Shown: positions 16,558 to 24,419 of the stretch, piece by piece
How positions within the stretch are numbered: the stretch's first letter is position 1
How the letters are laid out: each line of letters begins with the position of its first letter
Source: Taibaiella chishuiensis
Lineage (GTDB): Bacteria > Bacteroidota > Bacteroidia > Chitinophagales > Chitinophagaceae
Direction of reading: 5' to 3'
NCBI RefSeq assembly: GCF_003014535.1
Contig: NZ_PYGD01000001.1
Coordinates: forward strand, 620,001-684,000
DNA: 64,000 bases
Notes under the pieces: model-generated
Seen by the model: only the letters and a program-made list of their open reading frames with translations
Database searches by the model: none
What the model was told of the DNA's origin: nothing
Translations under genes and position numbers: made by a program

Positions 16558-18201
16558 ATGCATTTTTCCCGTTTGTTTTTAGCAATACTGGCCGGCACAG
16601 GCCTGGCGCTGCTTCCGGCCTGTGGGCATAAGGCGGGCAGCGAAGAGGCCGTGTTCCGTTACAACCAGATCGGCGGTATGGAAACCCTCGACCCGGCCTT
16701 TGCCAAAAACCTGACGGTGATGTGGAATGTGCACCACATCTACAATACGCTGCTCGAAGTCGACAGCGCCCTGCATGTAACGCCATCGCTGGCGCATAAC
16801 TGGGAGGCCTCGGCCGACGGCCTGCAGTACACCTTCCACCTCCGCAGCGATGTTTACTTCCAGGATAATGAAGCCTTTCCCGGGGGCAAAGGCCGTAAAA
16901 TGGTCGCGTCCGATGTGGTATACAGTCTTGGCCGTATTATCGACCCGGCCACTGCTTCGGCGGGCGCCTGGATCTTTAACGACAGGGTGCGCGACCAGCA
17001 ACCCTTCGAAGCGCCCGACGATTCTACCTTTGTGCTGCACCTGCGCGAACCCTTCCGCCCGCTGCCCGAGATCCTGACGATGCCCTATTGCTCGGTGGTA
17101 CCCCGCGAGGTAGTAAGCCGCTGGGGCAAGGATTTCAGGAACCATCCCTGTGGCACCGGCCCTTTTTATTTTAAATACTGGGACGAAGGCAATATGCTCG
17201 TATTGCACCGCAACCCGCATTACTGGGAAAAGGATGCTGCTGGCAAGTCCCTGCCTTATCTCGATGCCATACAGGTATCCTTCCACGAAACCCGCGCCAT
17301 GGAGTTCCTGTTGTTCAACCAGGACAAGATCGATTTCGTAAGCGGTATCGACGGATCGATGAAGGACCTGGTGCTGACGAAAAAAGGCACCCTGCGGCCC
17401 GAATTTGCCGACCGGATCAACCTCTCCAAAAAGATATACCTCAATACCGAATACCTGGGTTTTATCGTCGACCCGGATAATAAACTGATCCGCAACAGCC
17501 CTATACGGTTATTGAAAATCCGGCAGGCCATCAACTATGCCATAGACCGGAGCAAGATCGTTACCTATTTCCGCAACGGAGTGGGGGTACCCGCTACACG
17601 GGGTTTTATTCCGCCGGGTATGCCCGGTACCGAGCAGTCGCCGGTTAAAGGCTACGATTATAACCCGGCGCGGGCCCTGCAACTGTTGCAGGAAGCGGGT
17701 TTTGAAGGGGGGAGCAACCTGCCCGTTATTATCCTCACGGCCTCGGATGCCGATGCGGATATCTGCAATTTTGTAGCCAGTCAATTGAACGATGTGGGTA
17801 TAAAGACCGAAGTGCAGGTGATGTTGAAAAGCTCGTTGCGGCAACAGATCAGCCAAAGCAATATTGCTTTTTTTAAGGCGCAGTGGATTGCCGATTATCC
17901 CGACGCGGAGACTTATCTCGCTTTTTTCTATGGAAAGTTCCCGGCGCCGCCCAACTACTCCCGGTTTAAGAATGCCACCTTCGACCGGTGGTATAACCAG
18001 AGCCTGCAGACCAATAATGATTCGCTGCGTTTTGCATTGTACGGTAAAATGGACAGCCTGGCCACCAGTATGGCGCCGGTGGTTCCGCTTTTCTACGACG
18101 AGCTGTTGCATTTTACCCATCGTGATATCAGCGGCTTGCAAAGCAATGCTTTAAATATGATCGATCTCAGGAGGGTCGTTAAGGAAAAGGGGCATAAATA
18201 G
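16558..18201 (+). CDS. ABC-type peptide/oligopeptide-binding lipoprotein (SBP family 5)
   Basis: A 547-residue extracytoplasmic solute-binding protein of the DppA/OppA type. Signal MHFSRLFLAILAGTG ends in the lipobox LLPAC, so it is a lipoprotein. The family pattern is clear: METLDPAFAKN at the N-terminus, LLEVDSALHVTPSLAHNWEAS, YTFHLRSDVYFQD, ASDVVYSLGRIIDP, GTGPFYFKYWDEGN, VLHRNPHYW, RQAINYAIDRSKI and GFIPPGMPG. No permease or ATPase genes are adjacent. Such orphan proteins are known in Bacteroidota; the ligand is unknown. The start at 16558 was chosen for the lipoprotein signal; an ATG at 16540 adds six residues. A weak -7-like TACATTGC precedes it. Confidence 0.88.
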   Translation: MHFSRLFLAILAGTGLALLPACGHKAGSEEAVFRYNQIGGMETLDPAFAKNLTVMWNVHHIYNTLLEVDSALHVTPSLAHNWEASADGLQYTFHLRSDVYFQDNEAFPGGKGRKMVASDVVYSLGRIIDPATASAGAWIFNDRVRDQQPFEAPDDSTFVLHLREPFRPLPEILTMPYCSVVPREVVSRWGKDFRNHPCGTGPFYFKYWDEGNMLVLHRNPHYWEKDAAGKSLPYLDAIQVSFHETRAMEFLLFNQDKIDFVSGIDGSMKDLVLTKKGTLRPEFADRINLSKKIYLNTEYLGFIVDPDNKLIRNSPIRLLKIRQAINYAIDRSKIVTYFRNGVGVPATRGFIPPGMPGTEQSPVKGYDYNPARALQLLQEAGFEGGSNLPVIILTASDADADICNFVASQLNDVGIKTEVQVMLKSSLRQQISQSNIAFFKAQWIADYPDAETYLAFFYGKFPAPPNYSRFKNATFDRWYNQSLQTNNDSLRFALYGKMDSLATSMAPVVPLFYDELLHFTHRDISGLQSNALNMIDLRRVVKEKGHK

Positions 18202-18286
18202 TGCAGGTATTATAGCCTTAATTTCCCTGTAAAAAACTGGTTTTCAATTTTATAAAAATTGGAAGACTTAATTTCCATTTTAATTT

Positions 18287-18316
18287 TTGAACTTTTAAAA
18301 TTCTGTTTTACCTTTG
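18287..18316 (+). promoter_or_regulatory. Consensus Bacteroidota promoter of the tRNA gene
   Basis: TTG at 18287-18289, exactly 19 bases, then TACCTTTG at 18309-18316: a full -33/-7 consensus. The tRNA 5' end is ten bases after the -7 element. Confidence 0.85.
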
Positions 18317-18325
18317 CAGCCCAAT

Positions 18326-18402
18326 GGCGGGATAGCTCAGATGGTTAGAGCGCAGGATTCATAACCCTGAGGTCACGGGTTCAACTCCCGTTTCCGCTAC
18401 CA
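18326..18402 (+). tRNA. tRNA with CAT anticodon, probably elongator tRNA-Met
   Basis: A 77-base cloverleaf with encoded CCA. Acceptor GGCGGGA pairs with TTCCGCT through two G-U pairs; the D arm is GCTC/GAGC; the anticodon arm is CAGGA-TTCATAA-CCCTG with anticodon CAT and an A-C mismatch next to the loop; the T arm is ACGGG-TTCAACT-CCCGT. The first base pairs with position 72 and the anticodon stem lacks the three G-C pairs of initiator tRNA, so it is not initiator. A TilS-modified tRNA-Ile (CAT) cannot be excluded from sequence alone. Confidence 0.92.
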
Positions 18403-18409
18403 GAGATAC

Positions 18410-18450
18410 AAAGCGTTACAGATTTTTTCTGTGACGCTTTTTTTATTTTT
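18410..18450 (+). terminator. Intrinsic terminator after the tRNA gene
   Basis: AAAGCGTTACAGA (18410-18422) pairs with TCTGTGACGCTTT (18428-18440) over 13 pairs with one G-T wobble, then TTTTATTTTT. Confidence 0.9.
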
Positions 18451-19378
18451 CCGCAACACGTCTCCTGTAATAAATTTTGCGAAGGGGGTGGATTTTGGAT
18501 GAAGTGGAAAAGTTGGGGGACTCTGGGATACTTACCCTGATTTTTTTATTCTTCTTTGTCTTAATACAAAGAAGCAAAAATCAAGACTGTAGAAAAGGGC
18601 TAAAAATGCCTTGTACGCCTAAAAGAAATAAGTCCGGGCGGTAGCAAAAAATGGACGAAGGAATGACGAACGAACTAAGGTACAGGGCCAGACTGTGGGA
18701 ACTGTATTTCTTTTTATACGGCGTCCTGCAGCATTTATTCGCTGTGTTTTTTATTTTCCTATTGGTGCTCATGAGCGCTACGCGGTTTATTAACGCCCTT
18801 TTTCTAAAGGTCGGTATGTTTGGTTGTTTTCTGGCTTGACGTCCCGGCAGTGTATGTAACGGGTGTTGAACGAAGAATGCCTACGCGGTTGGTGACCAGA
18901 TGTTATGACCAATATACACCCGTTCGCTGCGTCGCCGTATCGCTGCGAGAAAAAACTCATATTCTACTGCTGCAATTAGCAGTAGCGGCCAGGCCAGGTA
19001 AATTGGTAGCGAGACACTACGAATAGCTAAGCAAATAAATAGGTATCTGGCAAAACGATGATTCGTTTTAAGAACAAGGCTTTTTATCCCACAGGAATTC
19101 CGCTTGATCCCAGATTTTCTCGCAGAGATCTACTTTTTTTTTCGCCATGAGCGCCGCATCGCATCGAGCCATTGACTATAAATTGTTTCCCCGCGACGTT
19201 TCCTGCAAGGAACGTTGCGGACAGGAGAGGATAAACATAGATACCTGCAATTTGCTTCTGGCCTTCTGCGATCAGGATGGGTTCTATTGTCCCGCTATGA
19301 GCGCTGCGCCGCATCGGGATTATAAAACAAATCGCACAAAACTTGTTCAAGGGATTATGATTAAAAATTATAATTTAT
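18451..19378 (+). other. Hairpin-rich non-coding stretch, possible dispersed repeat or element remnant
   Basis: About 930 bases with no convincing gene on either strand; open frames are short and have mixed, low-complexity translations. It contains several separate perfect hairpins: CTTCTTTGT/ACAAAGAAG (18551-18574), CTACTGCT/AGCAGTAG (18964-18985) and AAAACGA/TCGTTTT (19052-19069), plus an imperfect one near 19190-19219. The string ATGAGCGC recurs at 18770, 19147 and 19297, the last two inside similar 20-30 base tracts. This looks like decayed or dispersed repeat DNA rather than genes; the strand is arbitrary. Confidence 0.5.
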
Positions 19379-19386
19379 TATATTTG
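19379..19386 (+). promoter_or_regulatory. Putative -7 promoter element of the GRAM-like lipoprotein gene
   Basis: TATATTTG, an exact TAnnTTTG match 15 bases before the ATG at 19402, which supports that start over upstream in-frame ATGs. Confidence 0.55.
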
Positions 19387-19401
19387 GTCAAAATAGCCCC
19401 T

Positions 19402-19923
19402 ATGAAAACAACAAGTACATTTAGACTTTATTTGTCCCTTTTCCTTTGCCTGGTTGCGTTTTCCGCTTGTAACAAGCCCAACCAGTTTGATGTAAATTTC
19501 TTCTTTCCGGAAGCAAAAACGAATGGGACTTTCACGCGGTTTGTTGCTAAATACGCACTTAGCGAAAGAGGAATACCCGTCGATGGCGACGATCTGCTAT
19601 CGATTACCGATGGTCTTCAGAAAGAATTTTTCGGAGGTGTGGGTATGAGTGGAACGATCACAATAGATGATCAGAACATTTCGTTCGAACCTACTATAGG
19701 AAGTTCCCTGTTGGGAACCGGGTTTAAAAGTTTTCAGATTCCCATCCGGGACATCACGGAAGTCGATAGCAAGTCGTTCCTGGTTATCAGCAAAGCAGTG
19801 CTTGTAAATACGCCGAACGGCAGCTTCTCGTTTTACCTTACCAAAGCCAAACATTGGTACAACCCCCTAAAGTACGAAGACGAAGAAATCATTAAGATGA
19901 TAAAAAGTAAAATGGGTAGATAA
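19402..19923 (+). CDS. Lipoprotein with a GRAM/PH-like beta domain
   Basis: A 173-residue predicted lipoprotein. MKTTSTFRLYLSLFLCLVAF ends in the lipobox FSAC, so the Cys near residue 23 should be lipidated. The second half has a strand pattern like GRAM or bacterial PH domains: GTITIDDQNISFEPT, FQIPIRDITEVDSKS, LVNTPNGSFSFYLTKAKHW. These domains usually sit in the cytoplasm on membranes, so a lipid-anchored envelope version would be unusual; the fold call is by eye only. The start is set by the promoter element at 19379-19386. A perfect 16-pair hairpin separates it from the convergent next gene. Confidence 0.7.
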   Translation: MKTTSTFRLYLSLFLCLVAFSACNKPNQFDVNFFFPEAKTNGTFTRFVAKYALSERGIPVDGDDLLSITDGLQKEFFGGVGMSGTITIDDQNISFEPTIGSSLLGTGFKSFQIPIRDITEVDSKSFLVISKAVLVNTPNGSFSFYLTKAKHWYNPLKYEDEEIIKMIKSKMGR

Positions 19924-19994
19924 ACGGAAGTAAACACAGGATCGCAAAGCGCTATTCTCTGCGGCTGTTTGTCTGAACGGCAAGTAGGTACCGC

Positions 19995-20031
19995 AAAGGG
20001 ACAAAACAGATCCGTTCTGTTTTGTCCCTTT
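19995..20031. terminator. Terminator hairpin between convergent genes
   Basis: AAAGGGACAAAACAGA and TCTGTTTTGTCCCTTT form a perfect 16-pair stem with a five-base loop. A partial T-run (GTCTTTCT) follows on the plus strand only. Confidence 0.75.
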
Positions 20032-20054
20032 GTCTTTCTATGGCTTCTTCGTTA

Positions 20055-20525
20055 CTAGTGATTATAACTCAACACCCTTTTTAATTGCCAGTGTGTACCA
20101 TCGTAGAGCCAGAGGTGTACAAACCGGGCGCTGCCGGTTTTGGTCCAGTCGTTTTTTGATCGGATATAAAAACTATGCAGGCCTTCCTGCACCGCGCCGT
20201 ATATCTTGCCCTTATCCTTTAGCGGGTATACCTTCATATGATCCAGGCTCCGTTTCATTTTCTCCTTACCGCCGCAGATATTGTTCTTTACGGAACGGAT
20301 AAAGTCGGCGCGGCCCTGTGTAATACCACCCAGGTCGTGGTAAAATTCCAGGTCTTCGGCAATAATCTCGTCGTAAAAGCTATGGTTACATTTATTGAAA
20401 CCCTCTTCGAACACCAGGCTGTCGAGTGATACGATCTTTTTGTAGACAGAGTCGGATGGGCGCAGCTGGGCCAGCACTAATTGGGCGAAAAGGCAACAGG
20501 CAGCAAGCAGTACATACTTTTTCAT
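20055..20525 (-). CDS. Secreted DUF4440/SnoaL-like (NTF2-fold) protein
   Basis: A 156-residue exported small protein. MKKYVLLAACCLFAQLVLAQ is a signal peptide. The rest matches DUF4440-type NTF2-like domains: an N-terminal helix (SVYKKIVSLDSLVFEEGFNK), FYDEIIAEDLEFYHDLGGIT, RADFIRSVKNNI, then a beta sheet (IYGAVQEGLHSFYI, SARFVHLWLYDGTHWQLKRVL). Such domains may bind small ligands or act as enzymes; no specific function can be given. A TACATTTG element lies 52 bases upstream, and the leader contains a short hairpin (GCTGCA/TGCAGC at 20550-20566). Confidence 0.8.
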   Translation of the reverse strand: MKKYVLLAACCLFAQLVLAQLRPSDSVYKKIVSLDSLVFEEGFNKCNHSFYDEIIAEDLEFYHDLGGITQGRADFIRSVKNNICGGKEKMKRSLDHMKVYPLKDKGKIYGAVQEGLHSFYIRSKNDWTKTGSARFVHLWLYDGTHWQLKRVLSYNH

Positions 20526-20576
20526 GAGAGATTATTGTTTTTGTTTCCTGCTGCATTTGGTGCAGCATAGGCGCTA

Positions 20577-20584
20577 CAAATGTA
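20577..20584 (-). promoter_or_regulatory. Putative -7 promoter element of the DUF4440-like gene
   Basis: The minus strand reads TACATTTG, an exact match, with TTC (near TTG) at about the -33 spacing. Confidence 0.55.
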
Positions 20585-20615
20585 GGGCTTGTTTTTATGT
20601 GGCGAACATATGCAG

Positions 20616-20641
20616 AACAGGCGACCCAATGGCCGCCTGTT
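20616..20641 (-). terminator. Hairpin after the amidohydrolase gene
   Basis: AACAGGCG and CGCCTGTT form an eight-pair stem 20 bases after the amidohydrolase stop. No T-run follows, so this may be a weak or protein-assisted terminator. Confidence 0.4.
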
Positions 20642-20661
20642 GCGTATTGCTTGTTGAACAG

Positions 20662-21954
20662 CTACAGCTGCGCCATAATATCTTTTTTATGATAAATGCG
20701 GCCGTCGATCAATGTCGTGCATACCGTGGTTATATTGCTGATATCCTCCAGCGGGTTTTGTTCCAGTATGATGAGATCCGCATCCTTACCGGCTTCTATG
20801 GTGCCCCAGCGATCGGCCTCGCCGGCAAATAAAGCGGCAGTATGCGTGGCTGATTTTAAAATGGTATAGTTGTCGAGTCCCGCCCGGCTCCAGTTCATCA
20901 TCTCTTCATATACATTAAAACCATCGGCCTGGAATACGCCCGTGGCATCGCTGCCGATCAGCAGCGGACAGTTATTGGCGGCAAGTTGTTTCAGGACTTC
21001 CTGTTTGCGGGCCAGCACCGGGCGGTGGGCATCGCGGTCGGCTATTACCTTGGCACTACCGCCGGCCTTTTCGATGTCTTCTGTATATTTCTTTTCCCAA
21101 TAGCCGGTATACTTTGCCGGTACCAGGTTATACGTAATCCTTTGCCGGTAGGCATCGGGGTACAACTGGTCGAAACCGATCATATCCCAATCGAGGGTGG
21201 GGCAATTAAATACCCCGTGTTGCCGCGTCTGTTTTACTGCTTTGCTGATCGCTGCAGCCTGCTCCAGGTCTTCGTAGCCGCCCAGGTGTTCGATACTGCC
21301 AAAACCCGATGCCAATACCTTGTCCATGGGAAGGGGTATCATTTTTTCGCCCTGTGCATAAGCGGGGTAATGGCCGTAAACAGTCATGCCATTGCGCCGG
21401 GCTGCGGCCATCAGCTGATCGAATGCTTTTTCGTCGGCCACGCTGAACAGTTTGATAAAGCGGATCTGCTGTTGTTTGAGCGCCAACATCAGGCTGTCGA
21501 GTGTTTTTTCGTCGCGTTGCACCTGTTTACCGATCAGGTAACTGTATATAATTTTCGGGCTTACCGGCGCCGCAGCCTGGGCCAGGCGCTGTTTAAGCTC
21601 CTGTTGCTGCAGCTTGCGGGCATTCGTTACCCGTATATGCGTAACACCTGCGGCAATGTTCATCAGCAGCAGGGTGTCTGTCCTGGCGGGTTCCGGCAGG
21701 TGCACATGCATATCGGTAAGGCCCGGCATCAGGTACCTGCCCTTGCCTTCGATAACCTGTGCGCCGGCCTCCGCCCGGCTGCCGGCGTTTTTACCGATCG
21801 CCAGGATCCTGCCATCGCGGATCAGTACGCTTTGCCCGGCAATTACTTTTTTGCCGGTCATCGGTATCAGGTTAATGTCGCGGATCAGGATGTCGCCGGC
21901 ATGTAATGCCAGTGCCCCAAACATGCAGGAAATAAATGTGGCTATCTTTTTCAT
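20662..21954 (-). CDS. Secreted amidohydrolase-family metal-dependent hydrolase
   Basis: A 430-residue periplasmic or secreted amidohydrolase superfamily enzyme. Signal peptide MKKIATFISCMFGALALHAG, then the small beta domain and TIM barrel. Metal-site motifs in order: DMHVHL (first two His), a candidate bridging Lys in RFIKLF, YGHYPAY, SIEHLGG and the barrel-end Asp in LLIGSDATG, then the typical C-terminal closure GTIEAGKDADLIILEQNPLE. The substrate is unknown; related Bacteroidota proteins are annotated as imidazolonepropionase- or prolidase-like. The start at 21954 is chosen for the signal peptide; an ATG at 21975 adds seven residues. It is separated from the MFS gene by a perfect palindrome. 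Confidence 0.87.
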   Translation of the reverse strand: MKKIATFISCMFGALALHAGDILIRDINLIPMTGKKVIAGQSVLIRDGRILAIGKNAGSRAEAGAQVIEGKGRYLMPGLTDMHVHLPEPARTDTLLLMNIAAGVTHIRVTNARKLQQQELKQRLAQAAAPVSPKIIYSYLIGKQVQRDEKTLDSLMLALKQQQIRFIKLFSVADEKAFDQLMAAARRNGMTVYGHYPAYAQGEKMIPLPMDKVLASGFGSIEHLGGYEDLEQAAAISKAVKQTRQHGVFNCPTLDWDMIGFDQLYPDAYRQRITYNLVPAKYTGYWEKKYTEDIEKAGGSAKVIADRDAHRPVLARKQEVLKQLAANNCPLLIGSDATGVFQADGFNVYEEMMNWSRAGLDNYTILKSATHTAALFAGEADRWGTIEAGKDADLIILEQNPLEDISNITTVCTTLIDGRIYHKKDIMAQL

Positions 21955-22029
21955 AAATACGGATTTGGTTCGCACAAATTAAAGCATGCTTTTTCTTTAG
22001 CATGTGTTACTAACCTCCGCTTAACAGCG

Positions 22030-22061
22030 CCAGGGGCAGGATCGGCCGATCCTGCCCCTGG
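22030..22061. repeat. Perfect 32-base palindrome between MFS and amidohydrolase genes
   Basis: CCAGGGGCAGGATCGG is followed directly by its exact reverse complement with no unpaired centre. It lies 19 bases after the MFS stop and 75 bases before the amidohydrolase start. No T-run follows on either side. It may work as a terminator hairpin or be a protein-binding site. Confidence 0.7.
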
Positions 22062-22080
22062 TTTATACAAGAGAAAAATG

Positions 22081-23301
22081 TTATTGCTTAACCGGGTTAC
22101 TTTTTCGGATGCCGGGAAAGGTAGCCAGCACGATAATGCCTAAAACCACCAGCACGAGATAGCTATAGCCCAGCTGGGCCTGGTTTTCGGCCCTGATAAG
22201 ATAAGTAACGCCATAACTCAGCGTAGAGGTAACGATATAAGCGCCGCCGCCCGTAATGCCGCCGGCCATAGCGGCATTCTGCGGGAACATGGTAATACTG
22301 CGGGCAAAGTAATTGGTGAAAGTAAAGCCTGCGGCCATATGCAGGATATAAGCCAATAGGATCAGCACATAGATATTGGGTCCCATGGCCGCGCTTGCAA
22401 TCAGCAAACCGGCTGCTGCGAGTTGTATCGCTGTTGCCCATGCCGTTTTGCGCAGCAGCGGCCGCCCGATCAGGAACTTGCCCAGGAAGCCGCCGGCCAT
22501 CCAGGCCGAGCCCAGCAGCAGCGAGATATAACCTGCTGCTATGGCGGAGTAGCCCAGTTTATGCTCCAGGATAAAAGTGCCGCTCAGCCCATACAGCATT
22601 ACCGTGCCATAGGAGATGCCCAGCATAAGCAGGCCCCAGGTAAAGCTGCGTTGCCCCAGCATCATACGGTAAGCATTGAGCACGGTTGCAAAACGCGGCT
22701 CGGAGCGGCGTTGCAGGGTCTCGCCGGAAAAAAGCAGTTCGAGCAGGAACAGCAGTGTGCCGAATATGCCCAGGAAGTAGAAGTTGGCCCGCCAGTTAAA
22801 CAGTCCTTCGAGATAACCGCCGATATAGGGCGCCACGATTGGCGCTACGCCCCAGACGATGGTAATGATGCTGACATATTTTTTCTGTTTATCACCGCTA
22901 TATACATCGACAAAAAGTGCGCGCTTCGCTACCAGGATAAAACCTACCGTTATGCCCTGCACCACACGCATAGCCAGGATAAGGTTTATATTATTGGTGA
23001 TGGCAATCAGATAACAGGATATGGAAAACAACAACAGCGATACCAATGACAGCCGGTAACGGCCGAAGGTATCGAGCAGGCTGCCCACAATACATTGCGA
23101 TAGCCCGTAGCTGATCAGGAACAACGAAAGGGTAAGCTGTACCGATTGTTCGCTTACCTGCAGTCCCGTAGCCATATGGGGCATCGAGGGCAGGTAGATG
23201 TCCGTAGCGAGACCGGAAAGCGGTATCAGCACATAAGCCAGTACCGTGGCGATAGGTATATTGCCGGTTTTAAGGTGCCGGACTTTTGTTGAAGTCTGCA
23301 T
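22081..23301 (-). CDS. MFS drug-resistance exporter, Bcr/CflA family
   Basis: A 406-residue 12-helix major facilitator transporter, probably a proton-driven exporter of small toxic compounds. The Bcr/CflA signature TDIYLPSMP is in the first periplasmic loop (about residues 33-41), followed by SVQLTLSLFLISYGLSQ, the motif-A region GSLLDTFGRYR, and VQGITVGFILVAKRALFVD. The inner loop SGETLQRRSEPRF separates the two halves. The substrate cannot be told. It has its own promoter (TAAATTTG, 22 bases before the ATG) and is divergent from the secreted protein at 23469. Confidence 0.9.
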   Translation of the reverse strand: MQTSTKVRHLKTGNIPIATVLAYVLIPLSGLATDIYLPSMPHMATGLQVSEQSVQLTLSLFLISYGLSQCIVGSLLDTFGRYRLSLVSLLLFSISCYLIAITNNINLILAMRVVQGITVGFILVAKRALFVDVYSGDKQKKYVSIITIVWGVAPIVAPYIGGYLEGLFNWRANFYFLGIFGTLLFLLELLFSGETLQRRSEPRFATVLNAYRMMLGQRSFTWGLLMLGISYGTVMLYGLSGTFILEHKLGYSAIAAGYISLLLGSAWMAGGFLGKFLIGRPLLRKTAWATAIQLAAAGLLIASAAMGPNIYVLILLAYILHMAAGFTFTNYFARSITMFPQNAAMAGGITGGGAYIVTSTLSYGVTYLIRAENQAQLGYSYLVLVVLGIIVLATFPGIRKSNPVKQ

Positions 23302-23323
23302 ATACCAGGATCAGGTGAGGGCG

Positions 23324-23331
23324 CAAATTTA
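23324..23331 (-). promoter_or_regulatory. Putative -7 promoter element of the MFS gene
   Basis: The minus strand reads TAAATTTG, an exact TAnnTTTG match. Confidence 0.55.
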
Positions 23332-23443
23332 GGACAAGCCTGCGATACAGCCGGTGAGAATATACAAATGGTAGTAATCATAAAATTGATAGCACAGCGG
23401 GGCCGGGGCTTGGATGGTGCAATAGCGCTTTGAGAAGATGTGC

Positions 23444-23451
23444 TACATTTG
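23444..23451 (+). promoter_or_regulatory. Putative -7 promoter element of the 23469-25490 unit
   Basis: TACATTTG, an exact match 17 bases before the ATG at 23469. It lies after an in-frame ATG at 23430 and so argues for the later start. Confidence 0.55.
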
Positions 23452-23468
23452 TGGCTCAATTTGTTGCC

Positions 23469-24410
23469 ATGAAACGTATTATACCTTTCCTGCTGTTGCT
23501 GGGCGGCATGCTCCAGGCCGGCCGGGCACAGGCTACCGACGAAGAACTGAAGAAAAAGAACCTCAGCGATACCATCCTGTCGAGGACACGCGAGCTGCTG
23601 GTACCCGATCCATTCGATGCACAAAAAGTCTTGCTGCAACTGTTTCCCGGTTATTATTACAACCTGTCGCACGATAATTACACCAACGAGCTGATCAGCT
23701 GGGAATGCAGGAGCTGCAAGCCCGCACCCGTTTTCGATGCCAACCAGATCGAAGAAAACACTTTTCCCAATGAAAACGGGGTGGCCACCCGGCTGATCAA
23801 TGTAATGGACTATAAGGATGCAGCAGGCCAGCAATATAAGGTGATGAGCTTTAACCATTCGGAATATGACGCCGACGGTATTACAACCGGCCGGTTTAGC
23901 GGTGGCATACTGGGCATGGCTAAATTTATGCGGACGCCTGCCGGCTGGAAGATGCGGATATTCCAACCCGTTATACGGGCTTATGGCGCTTTTTCCCAAT
24001 GTCCCGAACCTGAACTGTTGCAGATCGGCGAAGATCAGTATGCCTTTATGCTCCGGCACATTAATGGTGGCGCCGGTGGGCCCTTTGACGGAGACTACTA
24101 CCTGGTGGCCGGCGCCGACGGTGCTTACCGCGAAGTAATGGCTGCTTATAATACCGAACGTACCGAAGGCGAAGGCACCTGTTACTGGAAAAGTGAATAC
24201 AGCTGTCCGCCCGGCGACAAGAAATTTTTCCGCGATATCGTTATCCTTACCCGCGGTACTTATTATGCCCCGGATAAGGAAGGCCTGCCGCAGATCGTGC
24301 GCAGCAAGCTGAAAGGAAAAGCAAAAGGCACCTTCAGCCTGGAGCAAAGATATATTTACAAAGGTGGCAAAGGCTACGAGGCCGCAACACCGGTATGTAC
24401 CGTAAATTAG
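23469..24410 (+). CDS. Secreted protein of unknown function
   Basis: A 313-residue exported protein that I do not recognise. MKRIIPFLLLLGGMLQAGRA is a signal peptide (cleavage near AQA). The body is beta-rich with many aromatic residues: FPGYYYNLSHDNYTNELI, SFNHSEYDADGITTGRF, LGMAKFMRTPAGWKMRIF, AFMLRHINGGAGGPFDGDY and TCYWKSEYSCPPGDKKF. Four Cys fall in two pairs (ECRSC and CYWKSEYSC), suggesting disulphides. It is followed after nine bases by a flavoprotein gene, so the two are co-transcribed. The start is set by the promoter at 23444-23451. Confidence 0.75.
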   Translation: MKRIIPFLLLLGGMLQAGRAQATDEELKKKNLSDTILSRTRELLVPDPFDAQKVLLQLFPGYYYNLSHDNYTNELISWECRSCKPAPVFDANQIEENTFPNENGVATRLINVMDYKDAAGQQYKVMSFNHSEYDADGITTGRFSGGILGMAKFMRTPAGWKMRIFQPVIRAYGAFSQCPEPELLQIGEDQYAFMLRHINGGAGGPFDGDYYLVAGADGAYREVMAAYNTERTEGEGTCYWKSEYSCPPGDKKFFRDIVILTRGTYYAPDKEGLPQIVRSKLKGKAKGTFSLEQRYIYKGGKGYEAATPVCTVN

Positions 24411-24419
24411 AACAAGCCG

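Noticed and set aside
18651-18839. A 62-residue hydrophobic frame in the hairpin-rich region
   Set aside because: No promoter, no neighbouring gene context and no family; the surrounding DNA is repeat-like. Kept as part of the non-coding region.
18541-19219. Possible CRISPR-like array because of repeated hairpins
   Set aside because: The hairpins differ from each other and are irregularly spaced; there are no identical repeats with unique spacers and no cas genes.
19084-19350. An 88-residue minus-strand frame beside the GRAM-like lipoprotein
   Set aside because: It runs through the repeated ATGAGCGC tracts, and its translation looks random.
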